In this document: in pieces, positions 56,850 through 64,000 of the stretch
How the letters are laid out: the number at the start of each line of letters is the position of its first letter
Position numbering within the stretch: the first letter of the stretch is position 1
Assembly (NCBI RefSeq): GCF_014193845.1
Contig: NZ_JACHZX010000001.1
Span: forward strand, 62,001-126,000
Reading direction: 5' to 3'
DNA length: 64,000 bases
Source: Sphingomonas sp. BK345
GTDB taxonomy: Bacteria > Pseudomonadota > Alphaproteobacteria > Sphingomonadales > Sphingomonadaceae
Notes under the pieces: generated by a model
What the model saw: only the letters and a program-made list of their open reading frames with translations
Database searches by the model: none
What the model was told of the DNA's origin: nothing
Position numbers and translations under genes: made by a program

Positions 56850-57775
56850 GCTTCCTCCCCTGCGACCCGATCGATCGCGCGATAGGCGGCGATCAGCCGC
56901 TCCTCGCCCGCGCGCCCCTCGCGCGCATTGCCGTGCTCCATGCCGATCACGCCGGCGTAGCGCTTGTCGCGCAGCCAGCGGACGACATTGGCATAGTTGA
57001 TCTCGCCCGTGCCCGGCTCGTTGCGGCCGGGATTGTCGCCGAACTGGATGTAGCCGATCTCGTCCCAGCAGGTGGCGAGCGAGTTGATCAAATTCCCCGA
57101 CTGAATCTGCTCGTGATAGCAGTCGGCGAGGATCTTGATCCCCGGGTTGTTCACCCCGCGCGCCACGGCATAGCCGGCCGACCAGCTCTGCATGTAGACA
57201 TGGGGATGGTTCACCCGCGTGTTGAGCGGCTCCATCACCAGCACCAGCCCGTGCGGCGCGACGATGTCGCCGGCGCGGCGCATCAGGTCGATCACGCGCG
57301 CGGTCTGGATTTCGACCGGGACGCGCGGGTCGAGGAAGCCGGTGACGACGGTGGCGCGCCGCGTGTTGAGGCGCTTGGCCACCTCGATCGAGGCGCGCAC
57401 GTCGGCGAGGAAGGCCTCGCGCTCGGCGCCGTCGTCGCTGCCGAAGATCGGGCGGAACTCCGACCATCGCGGCATGCTCGCGACGAACACGCCCATCGCC
57501 ATGCCGCGCTGCTGCAGCGCCTTGGCCATCGCCTCCTGCTGCGCGACCGGCCGGGCCCTCGCCTCATTGTCCTCCCAGGCACGGAAGCCCTGGTCCGCGG
57601 CGAAGGCGATCTGCTCGAGCAGGCCGCCGCGGCTCTTGAAGCTGCCCTCGTGCGGCGCGAAGCCGAGCGAGAAATGCGCCGCATTGGAGGTCGCGCCGCG
57701 CTGCGCCGCCGCCGCGGACGCCGCCAGCGGCAGCGCCGCCCCGGCGGCGATCAGCGAGCGGCGCGTCGGCGTCAC
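56846..57775 (-). CDS. Tat-exported hydroxypyruvate isomerase-like TIM barrel (B)
   Basis: The 309-residue protein starts with GTG at 57775, overlapping the MFS stop (GTGA), and has a Tat-type signal (TPTRRSLIAAGAALPLAASA). The barrel has LVLVMEPLNTRVNHPHVYMQ, IKILADCYHEQIQSGNLI, GYIQFGDNPGRNEPGTGEIN and VIGMEHGNAREG. DNPGRNEPGTGEIN is the hallmark of the Hyi/OtnI group, whose classical members are cytoplasmic, so an export signal is unusual. Substrate here is probably the oxidised sugar. Confidence 0.88.
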   Translation of the reverse strand: MTPTRRSLIAAGAALPLAASAAAAQRGATSNAAHFSLGFAPHEGSFKSRGGLLEQIAFAADQGFRAWEDNEARARPVAQQEAMAKALQQRGMAMGVFVASMPRWSEFRPIFGSDDGAEREAFLADVRASIEVAKRLNTRRATVVTGFLDPRVPVEIQTARVIDLMRRAGDIVAPHGLVLVMEPLNTRVNHPHVYMQSWSAGYAVARGVNNPGIKILADCYHEQIQSGNLINSLATCWDEIGYIQFGDNPGRNEPGTGEINYANVVRWLRDKRYAGVIGMEHGNAREGRAGEERLIAAYRAIDRVAGEEA

Positions 57776-59079
57776 GCGGCGTCGCCGCGCGCCAGCGTGG
57801 CGCCGCGCGCGCGCCGCTCGGACAGCCAGATGCCGCCGAACACGAACAGCAGCACCACCGGGAACAGGGCCAGCTTGGCGAAGGACTGCGACGCCGCCGC
57901 ATCCTCGACCTGACGCAGCGCCGCGCCGGTCAGCTGCTTGAACGCCTCGGGCCCGCCGGCGAGCGCCACCTTGGCCTCGTCGAACATGCCCCCCAGCAGC
58001 GGCAGCACGAAGAAGCTCGCCAGCGCGCCGGCCGAGCCGACCAGCCCGATCGCCCAGGCGCCGCCGCGCGGGTAGCGCTCGGCGACCGAGGCCAGCATCG
58101 TCGGCCACATTGCGCAGACGCCGAGGCCCCAGACGGTCGAGGCCAGGATCGCCGCGACCGGCGACTGCGCCAGCGACAGCAGGAACAGGCCGATGCCCGC
58201 GAGCAGGCTAGAGATCCACAGCAAACCGGGGTTCGACAGGCGGTTCGCCAAGCGCCCGGCGAAGTGGCGGAACACGAACATGAGCGCGCTGACATAGACC
58301 AGCAGCAGGATGCCGCGCATGCCGACGCGGTTGGTGAGCGCGACGTCGAGCCACTGGCCCGGAGCGAGCTCCGACGAGGCAGTGAGGAACATCGCGCCGA
58401 ACCACACGAAGAAGCTAGGGCGGCGGAACACCTCGCCGATCATCTCGCCGAAACCGGCGCCCTCCACCTCCGCGGGGGGCGCCGGGAAGGTGGTGGTGGC
58501 CGCGATCACGACCACGCCGACCGCGGGGATCAGCACCGAGCCCATGATCGCCTGCCACGGCAGCACATTGGCGAGGAACACCCCGGCCAGGCCGCCGATG
58601 ATCAGCCCGCCCGGATACCAGGCGTGAAGCACGTTCAGGCGGTGCGTCGTCTCGTCCGGGTAGAGCCGCGCGGTGAGCGGATTGATCGAGGCCTCAGCGA
58701 GGCCCCAGCCGATCCCGCTCAACAGCATGCCGAACCAGACGAGGTTGTAGACCGCCATGCCGGTGGCGAGATGTCCCGCGCCGACGATCAGCCCGGTGCC
58801 GAGCAGGAAGCAGATGCCGCAGCCGATCAGCACGCGCTTGGCGCCGATCTTGTCGAGCAGCGCGCTGACGACGAACACCGTGATCGCGAAGCCGAGAAAC
58901 GCGGAACCCAGGGCCGCACCGATCAGTTCACCCGCCTGAACCGGAGCGATGGGGTCGATCCACTCCGCCTTGAGGCTGCTGGCGACCGCGGCGCGCAACG
59001 AGGCGCTGATCGCGGCGGTGGCCAGTGCCAGCACGCCGAGCCAGAACAATCGGCTGCGGTTCACTCCTGCCTGATCCAC
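57772..59079 (-). CDS. MFS transporter, sugar-type
   Basis: The 435-residue protein has twelve predicted membrane helices, with LGSAFLGFAITVFVVSALLD, KIGAKRVLIGCGICFLLG (the loop 2-3 region), GIGWGLAEASINPLTARLYP and WPTMLASVAERYPRGGAWAI. It resembles the fucose/glucose-type MFS branch. Context suggests uptake of the periplasmically modified sugar. It is followed by overlapping genes and preceded by barrel C with a 46-base gap. Confidence 0.92.
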   Translation of the reverse strand: MDQAGVNRSRLFWLGVLALATAAISASLRAAVASSLKAEWIDPIAPVQAGELIGAALGSAFLGFAITVFVVSALLDKIGAKRVLIGCGICFLLGTGLIVGAGHLATGMAVYNLVWFGMLLSGIGWGLAEASINPLTARLYPDETTHRLNVLHAWYPGGLIIGGLAGVFLANVLPWQAIMGSVLIPAVGVVVIAATTTFPAPPAEVEGAGFGEMIGEVFRRPSFFVWFGAMFLTASSELAPGQWLDVALTNRVGMRGILLLVYVSALMFVFRHFAGRLANRLSNPGLLWISSLLAGIGLFLLSLAQSPVAAILASTVWGLGVCAMWPTMLASVAERYPRGGAWAIGLVGSAGALASFFVLPLLGGMFDEAKVALAGGPEAFKQLTGAALRQVEDAAASQSFAKLALFPVVLLFVFGGIWLSERRARGATLARGDAA

Positions 59080-59125
59080 TCGGTCCTCTCCCTTATCTCT
59101 CTGTCGTTATCGTGGCTGTGCGGGA

Positions 59126-60166
59126 TCAGCCGAGGCCGAGCAGGCGGCGATTGGCGCTGGGATCGCTGCCGCCGGCGAAATCGTCGAAGGCATGTTCCGG
59201 GCGCCGGATCATGTGCGCCTCGATGAACGGCGCTCCCTCGCGTGCGCCATCCTGCGGGTGCTTGAGCGCGCATTCCCACTCCAGCACCGCCCATCCCGAG
59301 TAATCATACTGGGTGAGCTTGGAGAAGATGCCGCCGAAGTCGACCTGCCCGTCGCCCAGCGAGCGGAACCGACCGGGACGATCGACCCAGTCCGAATAGC
59401 TGCCGTACACGCCCGCCCGGCCGGTCGGGTTGAGCTCCGCGTCCTTGACGTGGAACATCTTGATGCGCTCGTGATAGATGTCGATGAACTGGAGATAGTC
59501 CATCGCCTGCAGCACCATATGGCTGGGATCGTAGAGGATGTTGGCGCGCTGGTGGCCGCCGACCTGGTCGAGGAAGCGCTCGAAGGTGACGCCGTCGTGC
59601 AGGTCCTCGCCGGGATGCAGCTCGAAGCAGAGATCGATGCCCTCCTCCTCGAACGCGTCGAGGATCGGGGTCCAGCGCCGGCCCAGCTCGGCGAACGCCT
59701 CTTCCACCAGACCCGCCGGGCGCTGCGGCCAGGGATAGACGAAGCCCCAGACGAATGCGCCCGAGAAGGTCGCGTGCGCGCTCAGCCCGAGGCGCCGGCT
59801 CGCCTTGGCGGCGAGGCGGAGGCGCTCGACCGCCCATTGCTGCCGCTCGGCGGGCTTGCCGCGCAGCTCGGGCGGCGCGAAGCCGTCGAACAACTCGTCA
59901 TAGGCAGGATGTACCGCGACGAGCTGGCCCTGGAGGTGGGTCGAGAGCTCGGTGATCTCCACCCCCGCCTCGCGGCAGCGGCCGATCAGCTCGTCGGCAT
60001 AGGTCTGGCTCTCGGCGGCGCGCTCGAGATCGATGCAGCGCGCGTCCCAGGTCGGGATCTGCACGCCGGCATAGCCCGCGTCCGCCATCCAGCGCGCGGC
60101 GCTGTCGAGCGTGTCGAACGGCGCCTCGCCCATGAACTGGGCGAGGAAGACCCCCGGCCCGCGCAT
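59126..60166 (-). CDS. cytoplasmic sugar phosphate isomerase/epimerase-like TIM barrel (C)
   Basis: The 346-residue protein has no export signal. Metal-site residues are in DLCFELHPGEDLHDGVTFER, ANILYDPSHMVLQAMDYLQF, IKMFHVKDAELNPTGRAG and WAVLEWECALKHP (Glu, Asp/His, His, Glu), as in D-tagatose 3-epimerase-like enzymes. It could act on imported keto-sugar. The ATG at 60166 is used here; a GTG at 60184 overlapping the cytochrome stop (GTGA) is equally plausible because this operon uses such overlaps repeatedly. Confidence 0.9.
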   Translation of the reverse strand: MRGPGVFLAQFMGEAPFDTLDSAARWMADAGYAGVQIPTWDARCIDLERAAESQTYADELIGRCREAGVEITELSTHLQGQLVAVHPAYDELFDGFAPPELRGKPAERQQWAVERLRLAAKASRRLGLSAHATFSGAFVWGFVYPWPQRPAGLVEEAFAELGRRWTPILDAFEEEGIDLCFELHPGEDLHDGVTFERFLDQVGGHQRANILYDPSHMVLQAMDYLQFIDIYHERIKMFHVKDAELNPTGRAGVYGSYSDWVDRPGRFRSLGDGQVDFGGIFSKLTQYDYSGWAVLEWECALKHPQDGAREGAPFIEAHMIRRPEHAFDDFAGGSDPSANRRLLGLG

Positions 60167-60180
60167 CGCCGGCGCGCCGC

Positions 60181-60558
60181 TCACTTGAGCGTCTTGAGAT
60201 AGGCGATGACGGCGGCGCGCTTCGTCGGGTCGGCCATGCCGATCGGCATGCGCGTGCCCGGCACCTTCTTGCTCGGCGCGGCGATGAACTCGCTCAGCGA
60301 CTTCTCGTCCCACGTCAGCTTGGACGCCTTGAGCGCGGCCGAATAGTTGAAGCCGGGCGCAGTGCCGGCGGGGCGGCCGACCACGCCGTAGAGGTTCGGC
60401 CCGATGCGGTTGGGGCCACCCTTCTCGACGGTATGGCAGGCCTTGCAGGCCGCGAAGGCCGGCGGCGTAGTGGCCTGCGCCGCCAGCGGCGCGGGCATGA
60501 GGGCGATCGCCGCGGCGGCGACGACCGGAAGAGCGGCTAGTCCGGCGATCAGCTTCAT
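60181..60558 (-). CDS. exported mono-haem cytochrome c
   Basis: The 125-residue protein has a signal peptide (MKLIAGLAALPVVAAAAIAL, cleaved near LAAQA), one haem site (CKACH, residues 38-42) and a distal Met in PGTRMPIGM. GPNLYGVVGRPAGTAPGFNY is the class I cytochrome c core. As first gene of the operon it is the natural electron acceptor of the GMC dehydrogenase. An upstream in-frame ATG at 60606 lies in the operator and is not used. Confidence 0.93.
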   Translation of the reverse strand: MKLIAGLAALPVVAAAAIALMPAPLAAQATTPPAFAACKACHTVEKGGPNRIGPNLYGVVGRPAGTAPGFNYSAALKASKLTWDEKSLSEFIAAPSKKVPGTRMPIGMADPTKRAAVIAYLKTLK

Positions 60559-60590
60559 CGCGACTCTCTCCAATTGGTTGTTTGTCGTAT

Positions 60591-60604
60591 GTTTAGCGCT
60601 AAAC
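60591..60604. promoter_or_regulatory. perfect 14-bp palindrome, likely LacI-family operator
   Basis: GTTTAGCGCTAAAC is fully symmetric with the central GCGC typical of LacI-family operators. It lies 33 bases before the cytochrome ATG and 67 bases before the Gfo/Idh/MocA ATG, so one site could control both divergent units. TTGATC on the minus strand (60617-60612) is a possible -35 for the operon. Confidence 0.65.
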
Positions 60605-60624
60605 AAGCGGGGATCAACCCGCTT

Positions 60625-60641
60625 GGTGACGCTGCGTCACC
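60625..60641. promoter_or_regulatory. second palindrome in the divergent promoter region
   Basis: GGTGACG-CTG-CGTCACC has 7-bp perfect arms with a 3-base centre. It differs from the LacI-type site, so a second regulator is possible; no such gene is recognised in the locus. Confidence 0.4.
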
Positions 60642-60670
60642 GTGGGACAATGCGACGGGAGAGATGAACG

Positions 60671-61810
60671 ATGGCGCAACGACAAGCACTTCGGCTCGCG
60701 ATGCTGGGCGGCGGCGAGGGCGCCTTCATCGGCGCGGTCCATCGCATGGCGGCCGGTGTTGACGGCGACTGGCGGCTGGTCGCGGGCGCCTTCAGCAGCG
60801 ACGCCGCGCGCAACACGCGCAGCGGCGAGTCGCTTGGGCTCGACCCGTCGAGGGTCTACGCCACCTTCGAGGACCTGCTCGCCGCCGAGCGAGCGCTGCC
60901 CGAGACCGAGCGCGTCGAGGCGGTGGCGATCGTGACGCCGAACCATCTCCACGCGCCGATGTCGATCGCCGCGCTCGACGCCGGCTTCCACGTCATCTGC
61001 GAGAAGCCGATGTCGCTCAACCTCGAGGAAGCGAAGGCGATCGCCGCCGCGGTGGAGCGCAGCGGTCGCCACTACGCGCTCGCCTTCACCTACAGCGGCT
61101 ACCCTCTCGTCGAGGAGGCACGCGCGCGTGTCGAGCGCGGCGACTTCGGCACGATCCGGCTGGTGCAGGTGGAATATTCGCAGGGCTGGCTGGCGCGCGC
61201 GATCGACCGCGACGGCAACAAGCAGGCCGAGTGGCGCACCGATCCGGCGCGTGCCGGCCTGGGCGGCTGCCTCGGCGACATCGGCACCCACGCCTTCCAG
61301 CTCGCCGAGCACGTCTCCGGGTTGAAGGTGGAGTCGCTCTGCGCCGAGCTGACCACCCACGTGCCAGGCCGTCGCCTCGACGACGACGTCAGCGTGCTGC
61401 TGCGCTTCGCCGGCGGCGCGCGCGGCGTGCTCAAGGCCAGCCAGGTCGCGGCCGGCGACGAGAACGGGCTGCGGCTGCGCGTCCACGGCGAACTCGGCGG
61501 GCTCGACTGGGCGCAGATGGAGCCCAACACGCTGACGCTGCGCTGGCTCGACAAGCCGGTGGAAGTGCTGCGCACCGGCGGCCCCGGGCTGAGCGAGGGC
61601 GCGATCGCGCGGACGCGCACGCCGGCGGGCCACCCGGAGGGCTATATCGAGGCGTTCGCCAACATCTACCGCGGCTTCGCGGGAGCGATCCGCGGGGCGG
61701 CGCCGGCCATGTGGTATCCCGGCGTGGAGGACGGCGTGCGCACCATGGCCTTCGTCGAGGCGGTGGTCGGCAACGCCCAGTCGGACGTGAAATGGAGCGC
61801 GCTGGGGTAA
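60671..61810 (+). CDS. Gfo/Idh/MocA family oxidoreductase
   Basis: The 379-residue protein has an N-terminal Rossmann domain (LAMLGGGEGAFIGAVHRMAA), the catalytic-lysine motif ICEKPMSLNLEEA (residues about 115-127) and GGCLGDIGTHAFQLAEHVSG in the substrate domain. Such enzymes oxidise or reduce sugar hydroxyls with NAD(P), including 3-keto-sugars. It is divergent from the cytochrome-GMC operon and shares its operator region, which ties it to the same pathway. Confidence 0.93.
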   Translation: MAQRQALRLAMLGGGEGAFIGAVHRMAAGVDGDWRLVAGAFSSDAARNTRSGESLGLDPSRVYATFEDLLAAERALPETERVEAVAIVTPNHLHAPMSIAALDAGFHVICEKPMSLNLEEAKAIAAAVERSGRHYALAFTYSGYPLVEEARARVERGDFGTIRLVQVEYSQGWLARAIDRDGNKQAEWRTDPARAGLGGCLGDIGTHAFQLAEHVSGLKVESLCAELTTHVPGRRLDDDVSVLLRFAGGARGVLKASQVAAGDENGLRLRVHGELGGLDWAQMEPNTLTLRWLDKPVEVLRTGGPGLSEGAIARTRTPAGHPEGYIEAFANIYRGFAGAIRGAAPAMWYPGVEDGVRTMAFVEAVVGNAQSDVKWSALG

Positions 61811-61816
61811 GCGCGA

Positions 61817-61846
61817 CGGCGCGGCGGGGACGGTCCCGCCGCGCCG
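61817..61846. terminator. bidirectional terminator-like hairpin
   Basis: CGGCGCGGCGGG (61817-61828) pairs perfectly with CCCGCCGCGCCG (61835-61846), 12 bp, loop of 6, between two convergent genes. No T run. Confidence 0.6.
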
Positions 61847-61852
61847 GCCGGC

Positions 61853-62557
61853 TCACGGCTTGGCCGGCGGCTCGGCGCCGAGCGCCTTGTTCTCCTTGGC
61901 CGCGGGATCGACCGAGGGCGCGCCAGACGCCGGCGTGCCGGTGTTCGACAGATCGGCGGTGTCGCCCTTGGCGCTCTCGGTGACGTTGGCGACCGCCTGG
62001 TCGCCAGCCGCCGGCGCGGCACCGGCCGCGGGTGCGGCGGGCAGCGGCAGGTTCGAGCCCTGCTGGTTGAGATAGGCGATGACGTTGGCGCGATCTTGCG
62101 GGTTGCCCAGGCCGGCGAAGGTCATCTTGGTGCCGTTGGCGAACTTGCGCGGGCTGGTGAGCCACGCATTCATCTTGTCGAAGTCCCAGGTGCCGCCGAC
62201 CGACTTGAGTGCGTCGGAGAAAGCGAAGCCACCCTTCCCCTGCGCGATCCCCTCGCCCAGCGTCGCGTACAGGTTCGGGCCGATGCCGTTGGCGCCACCC
62301 TGGTTGATCGTGTGGCAGGCGGCGCACTTCTTGAAGACCTCGGCGCCCTTGGCCGGATCGGCGCTGGCGAGCAGCGACGCGATCGGCACCTCGGCCGCGG
62401 CACCACCGCCGCCGGCCTCCTCGACGCCCTCGATCGCGTAGCCCATCTTCTCCGGGCGCTCGCCGTGGAAGACCTGGCTGCCGACGATCGACAGCCCCAG
62501 CGCGACTCCGGCACCCGCCAAGACCCAGCCGAAAATCGTGTTGCTACGATCGTCCAT
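61853..62557 (-). CDS. cycM: membrane-anchored cytochrome c (CycM-like)
   Basis: The 234-residue protein has an uncleaved N-terminal anchor (residues 9-27, FGWVLAGAGVALGLSIVG), one haem site (CAACH, residues 78-82), NGIGPNLYATLGEGIAQGKG and a likely Met ligand in NGTKMTFAGLGN. An Ala/Pro/Glu-rich tail of about 60 residues follows. CycM-type proteins carry electrons between the bc1 complex and cytochrome c oxidase. It is divergent from pheA, a neighbourhood common in alphaproteobacteria. Confidence 0.9.
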   Translation of the reverse strand: MDDRSNTIFGWVLAGAGVALGLSIVGSQVFHGERPEKMGYAIEGVEEAGGGGAAAEVPIASLLASADPAKGAEVFKKCAACHTINQGGANGIGPNLYATLGEGIAQGKGGFAFSDALKSVGGTWDFDKMNAWLTSPRKFANGTKMTFAGLGNPQDRANVIAYLNQQGSNLPLPAAPAAGAAPAAGDQAVANVTESAKGDTADLSNTGTPASGAPSVDPAAKENKALGAEPPAKP

Positions 62558-62662
62558 GTCGCCCGTGTGCCCCTCTCTAATTAGGTCGATCCATAGAAAA
62601 GCCGCCACCGCACCGCAAGCGCTTGAGCGGCGGCCCGCGCTCTTCTACGCGCCGGGACCGAG

Positions 62663-63553
62663 ATGGACAGCTACGCCGCCCCCGCTTTGCCGATCGTCAA
62701 GCGCCTGACCGAGGCCGCCGCGCGCGCGCCTGAGAACGCCGTCGCCTTCCAGGGTGCACCCGGCGCCAACAGCCATGTCGCGGTGTGCGAGGCCTTCCCT
62801 GAGGCGCTGCCGCTGCCCTGCTTCAGCTTCGACGACGCGCTCGACGCGGTGAAGCACGGCCGCGCCGCGCGCGCCCTGATCCCGATCGAGAACTCGCTCC
62901 ACGGCCGCGTCGCCGACATCCACTTCCTGCTTCCCGAGTCCGGTCTGGTGATCATCGGCGAGCATTTCCTGCCGATCCGGCACGCGCTGATCGGCCTCGG
63001 CCCCCGCGCGGCGGTGTCCAGCGCGATGAGCCATCCCCAGGCGCTCGGCCAGTGCCGACACTGGCTCAAGGCGCACCGCATCGCACCGGTGAGCTATCCC
63101 GACACCGCCGGCGCCGCCGCGGTGGTGGCCGAGCTGCGCGACCCCAGCGTCGCCGCGCTCGCCCCGCCGGGCGCCGCGGCGATCTACGGGCTCGAGCTGC
63201 TCGCCACCGACATCGCTGACGCCGACCACAACATGACTCGCTTCGTCACGCTGGCGCGTGACGGCGTGGCGCCCGACGGCGAGGGGCCGTGGATGACGAC
63301 CTTCATCTTCGCGGTGAAGAACGTGCCCGCCGCGCTGTACAAGGCGATGGGCGGGTTCGCGACCAATGGCGTCAACATGACCAAGCTGGAAAGCTACCAG
63401 CGCGGCGGCAGCTTCGCGGCGACCGAATTCTACGCCGACGTTGAGGGGCGCCCCGGCGAGCCCGGCTTCGACCGCGCGATGGCCGAACTGGGCTTTCATG
63501 CCAAGCATCTGCGCGTGCTCGGTTCCTATCGCCAGGCGCGCAAACGCGGCTGA
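62663..63553 (+). CDS. pheA: prephenate dehydratase
   Basis: This enzyme converts prephenate to phenylpyruvate for phenylalanine synthesis. The 296-residue protein has the PDT domain (FQGAPGANSHVAVCEAFPEA, IPIENSLHGRVADIHFLL, EHFLPIRHALIGLG, ADHNMTRFVTLAR) and an ACT regulatory domain (about 205-285, TNGVNMTKLESYQRGG) that would bind phenylalanine. There is no chorismate mutase part, so it is the mono-functional form. Confidence 0.96.
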   Translation: MDSYAAPALPIVKRLTEAAARAPENAVAFQGAPGANSHVAVCEAFPEALPLPCFSFDDALDAVKHGRAARALIPIENSLHGRVADIHFLLPESGLVIIGEHFLPIRHALIGLGPRAAVSSAMSHPQALGQCRHWLKAHRIAPVSYPDTAGAAAVVAELRDPSVAALAPPGAAAIYGLELLATDIADADHNMTRFVTLARDGVAPDGEGPWMTTFIFAVKNVPAALYKAMGGFATNGVNMTKLESYQRGGSFAATEFYADVEGRPGEPGFDRAMAELGFHAKHLRVLGSYRQARKRG

Positions 63554-63624
63554 CCGCCCCCTTGCGCGCGCCGCGCCCGCTCCTATCGTGCGGCGCGACG
63601 AACATGGGTGGGGACAGACGCGTG

Positions 63625-64000
63625 ATGAAGACCTTGCTGCTGGCCGGCGCCGCGCTCACCGCCGTCGCGGCGTCGCCCGCCTGGACGCAGACCGCACCGC
63701 AGCCGCCGCACGCCGCGAAGAGGCCGCGTCAGGTCACCTCGGCCAGTGGGACGCGCGAGGATGATTATTACTGGTTGCGCGACGACACCCGCAAGAACCC
63801 CGAGATGCTCGCCTATCTGGCCGCGGAGAACGCCTATGCCGACGCGACGCTGGCGTCGCTCAAGCCGCTGCAGGACAGACTCTACGCCGAGACCGTCAGC
63901 CATATCAAACAGGACGACAGCAGCGTCCCCTATCGCGAGCGCGGCTATTATTATCAGACCCGCTTCACGCCGGGCGCGGACTATCCGATCATCGAGCGCC
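63625..64000 (+). CDS. N-terminal part of an exported S9A oligopeptidase (oligopeptidase B-like; cut by window edge)
   Basis: The visible 125 residues start with a signal peptide (MKTLLLAGAALTAVAASPAW, then TQTAPQ). They continue with SGTREDDYYWLRDDTRKNPE, MLAYLAAENAYADATLASLK and HIKQDDSSVPYRERGYYYQT, the opening of the prolyl oligopeptidase/oligopeptidase B propeller. The catalytic domain lies beyond the window. GTG at 63622 is an alternative start. Confidence 0.85.
   Translation, partial: MKTLLLAGAALTAVAASPAWTQTAPQPPHAAKRPRQVTSASGTREDDYYWLRDDTRKNPEMLAYLAAENAYADATLASLKPLQDRLYAETVSHIKQDDSSVPYRERGYYYQTRFTPGADYPIIER

Overview
The window reads as a chromosome segment of a high-GC alphaproteobacterium of the order Sphingomonadales (Sphingomonas-like). 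The evidence is a GcrA cell-cycle regulator, a DUF6356 protein, an UrcA-family protein, a cycM-pheA neighbourhood, and a long ribosomal-protein locus with strongly GC-biased third codon positions. No rRNA, tRNA, CRISPR array, complete insertion sequence or prophage was recognised.

Layout. 1-18.4 kb holds housekeeping and accessory genes: an Lrp/AsnC regulator, proC, a YbjN protein, a UbiK-type factor, tspO, tlyA, small hydrolases, an UrcA protein behind a striking leader hairpin, a winged-helix/TPR regulator, a YoaK protein coupled to parE, an outer-membrane barrel, gcrA, an ABC-2 permease, a GFA protein, a YitT protein, asd and an S9 peptidase. 18.8-27.7 kb carries the rpsP-rimM / trmD-rplS genes, ffh and valS. 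The usually contiguous rpsP-rimM-trmD-rplS operon is split by a divergent FAD oxidoreductase and a vapBC toxin-antitoxin pair that is translationally coupled to trmD. 27.7-48.9 kb is the translation megacluster, all on the minus strand: str (rpsL, rpsG, fusA, tuf), S10, spc (to secY-adk) and alpha (rpsM, rpsK, rpoA, rplQ). It has gaps containing promoters, hairpins and a repeat. 49-52.5 kb has a DUF3140 protein, an exported amidohydrolase and a divergent lysR/wrbA pair. 52.6-61.8 kb is an accessory sugar-oxidation locus. 62-64 kb has cycM, pheA and the start of an oligopeptidase.

The most interesting system is the 52.6-61.8 kb locus. A GMC flavoprotein with a three-cysteine iron-sulfur-type motif, a Tat-tagged gluconate-dehydrogenase-subunit-3-like partner and a c-type cytochrome together look like a periplasmic glycoside 3-dehydrogenase. 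They are encoded with three xylose-isomerase-like TIM-barrel proteins (two of them with export signals), an MFS transporter, a LacI regulator and a divergent Gfo/Idh/MocA oxidoreductase. A perfect LacI-type palindrome, GTTTAGCGCTAAAC, sits in the divergent promoter region. The genes read as a pathway that oxidises a sugar or glycoside outside the cytoplasmic membrane, rearranges or cleaves the keto product, imports it and reduces or epimerises it inside.

Other notable features are a family of seven 93-95 bp double-hairpin intergenic repeats (one inside the spc operon), ribosomal protein S12 with Arg88 in place of Lys88, and a 50-codon acidic ORF overlapping the apparent start of rimM.
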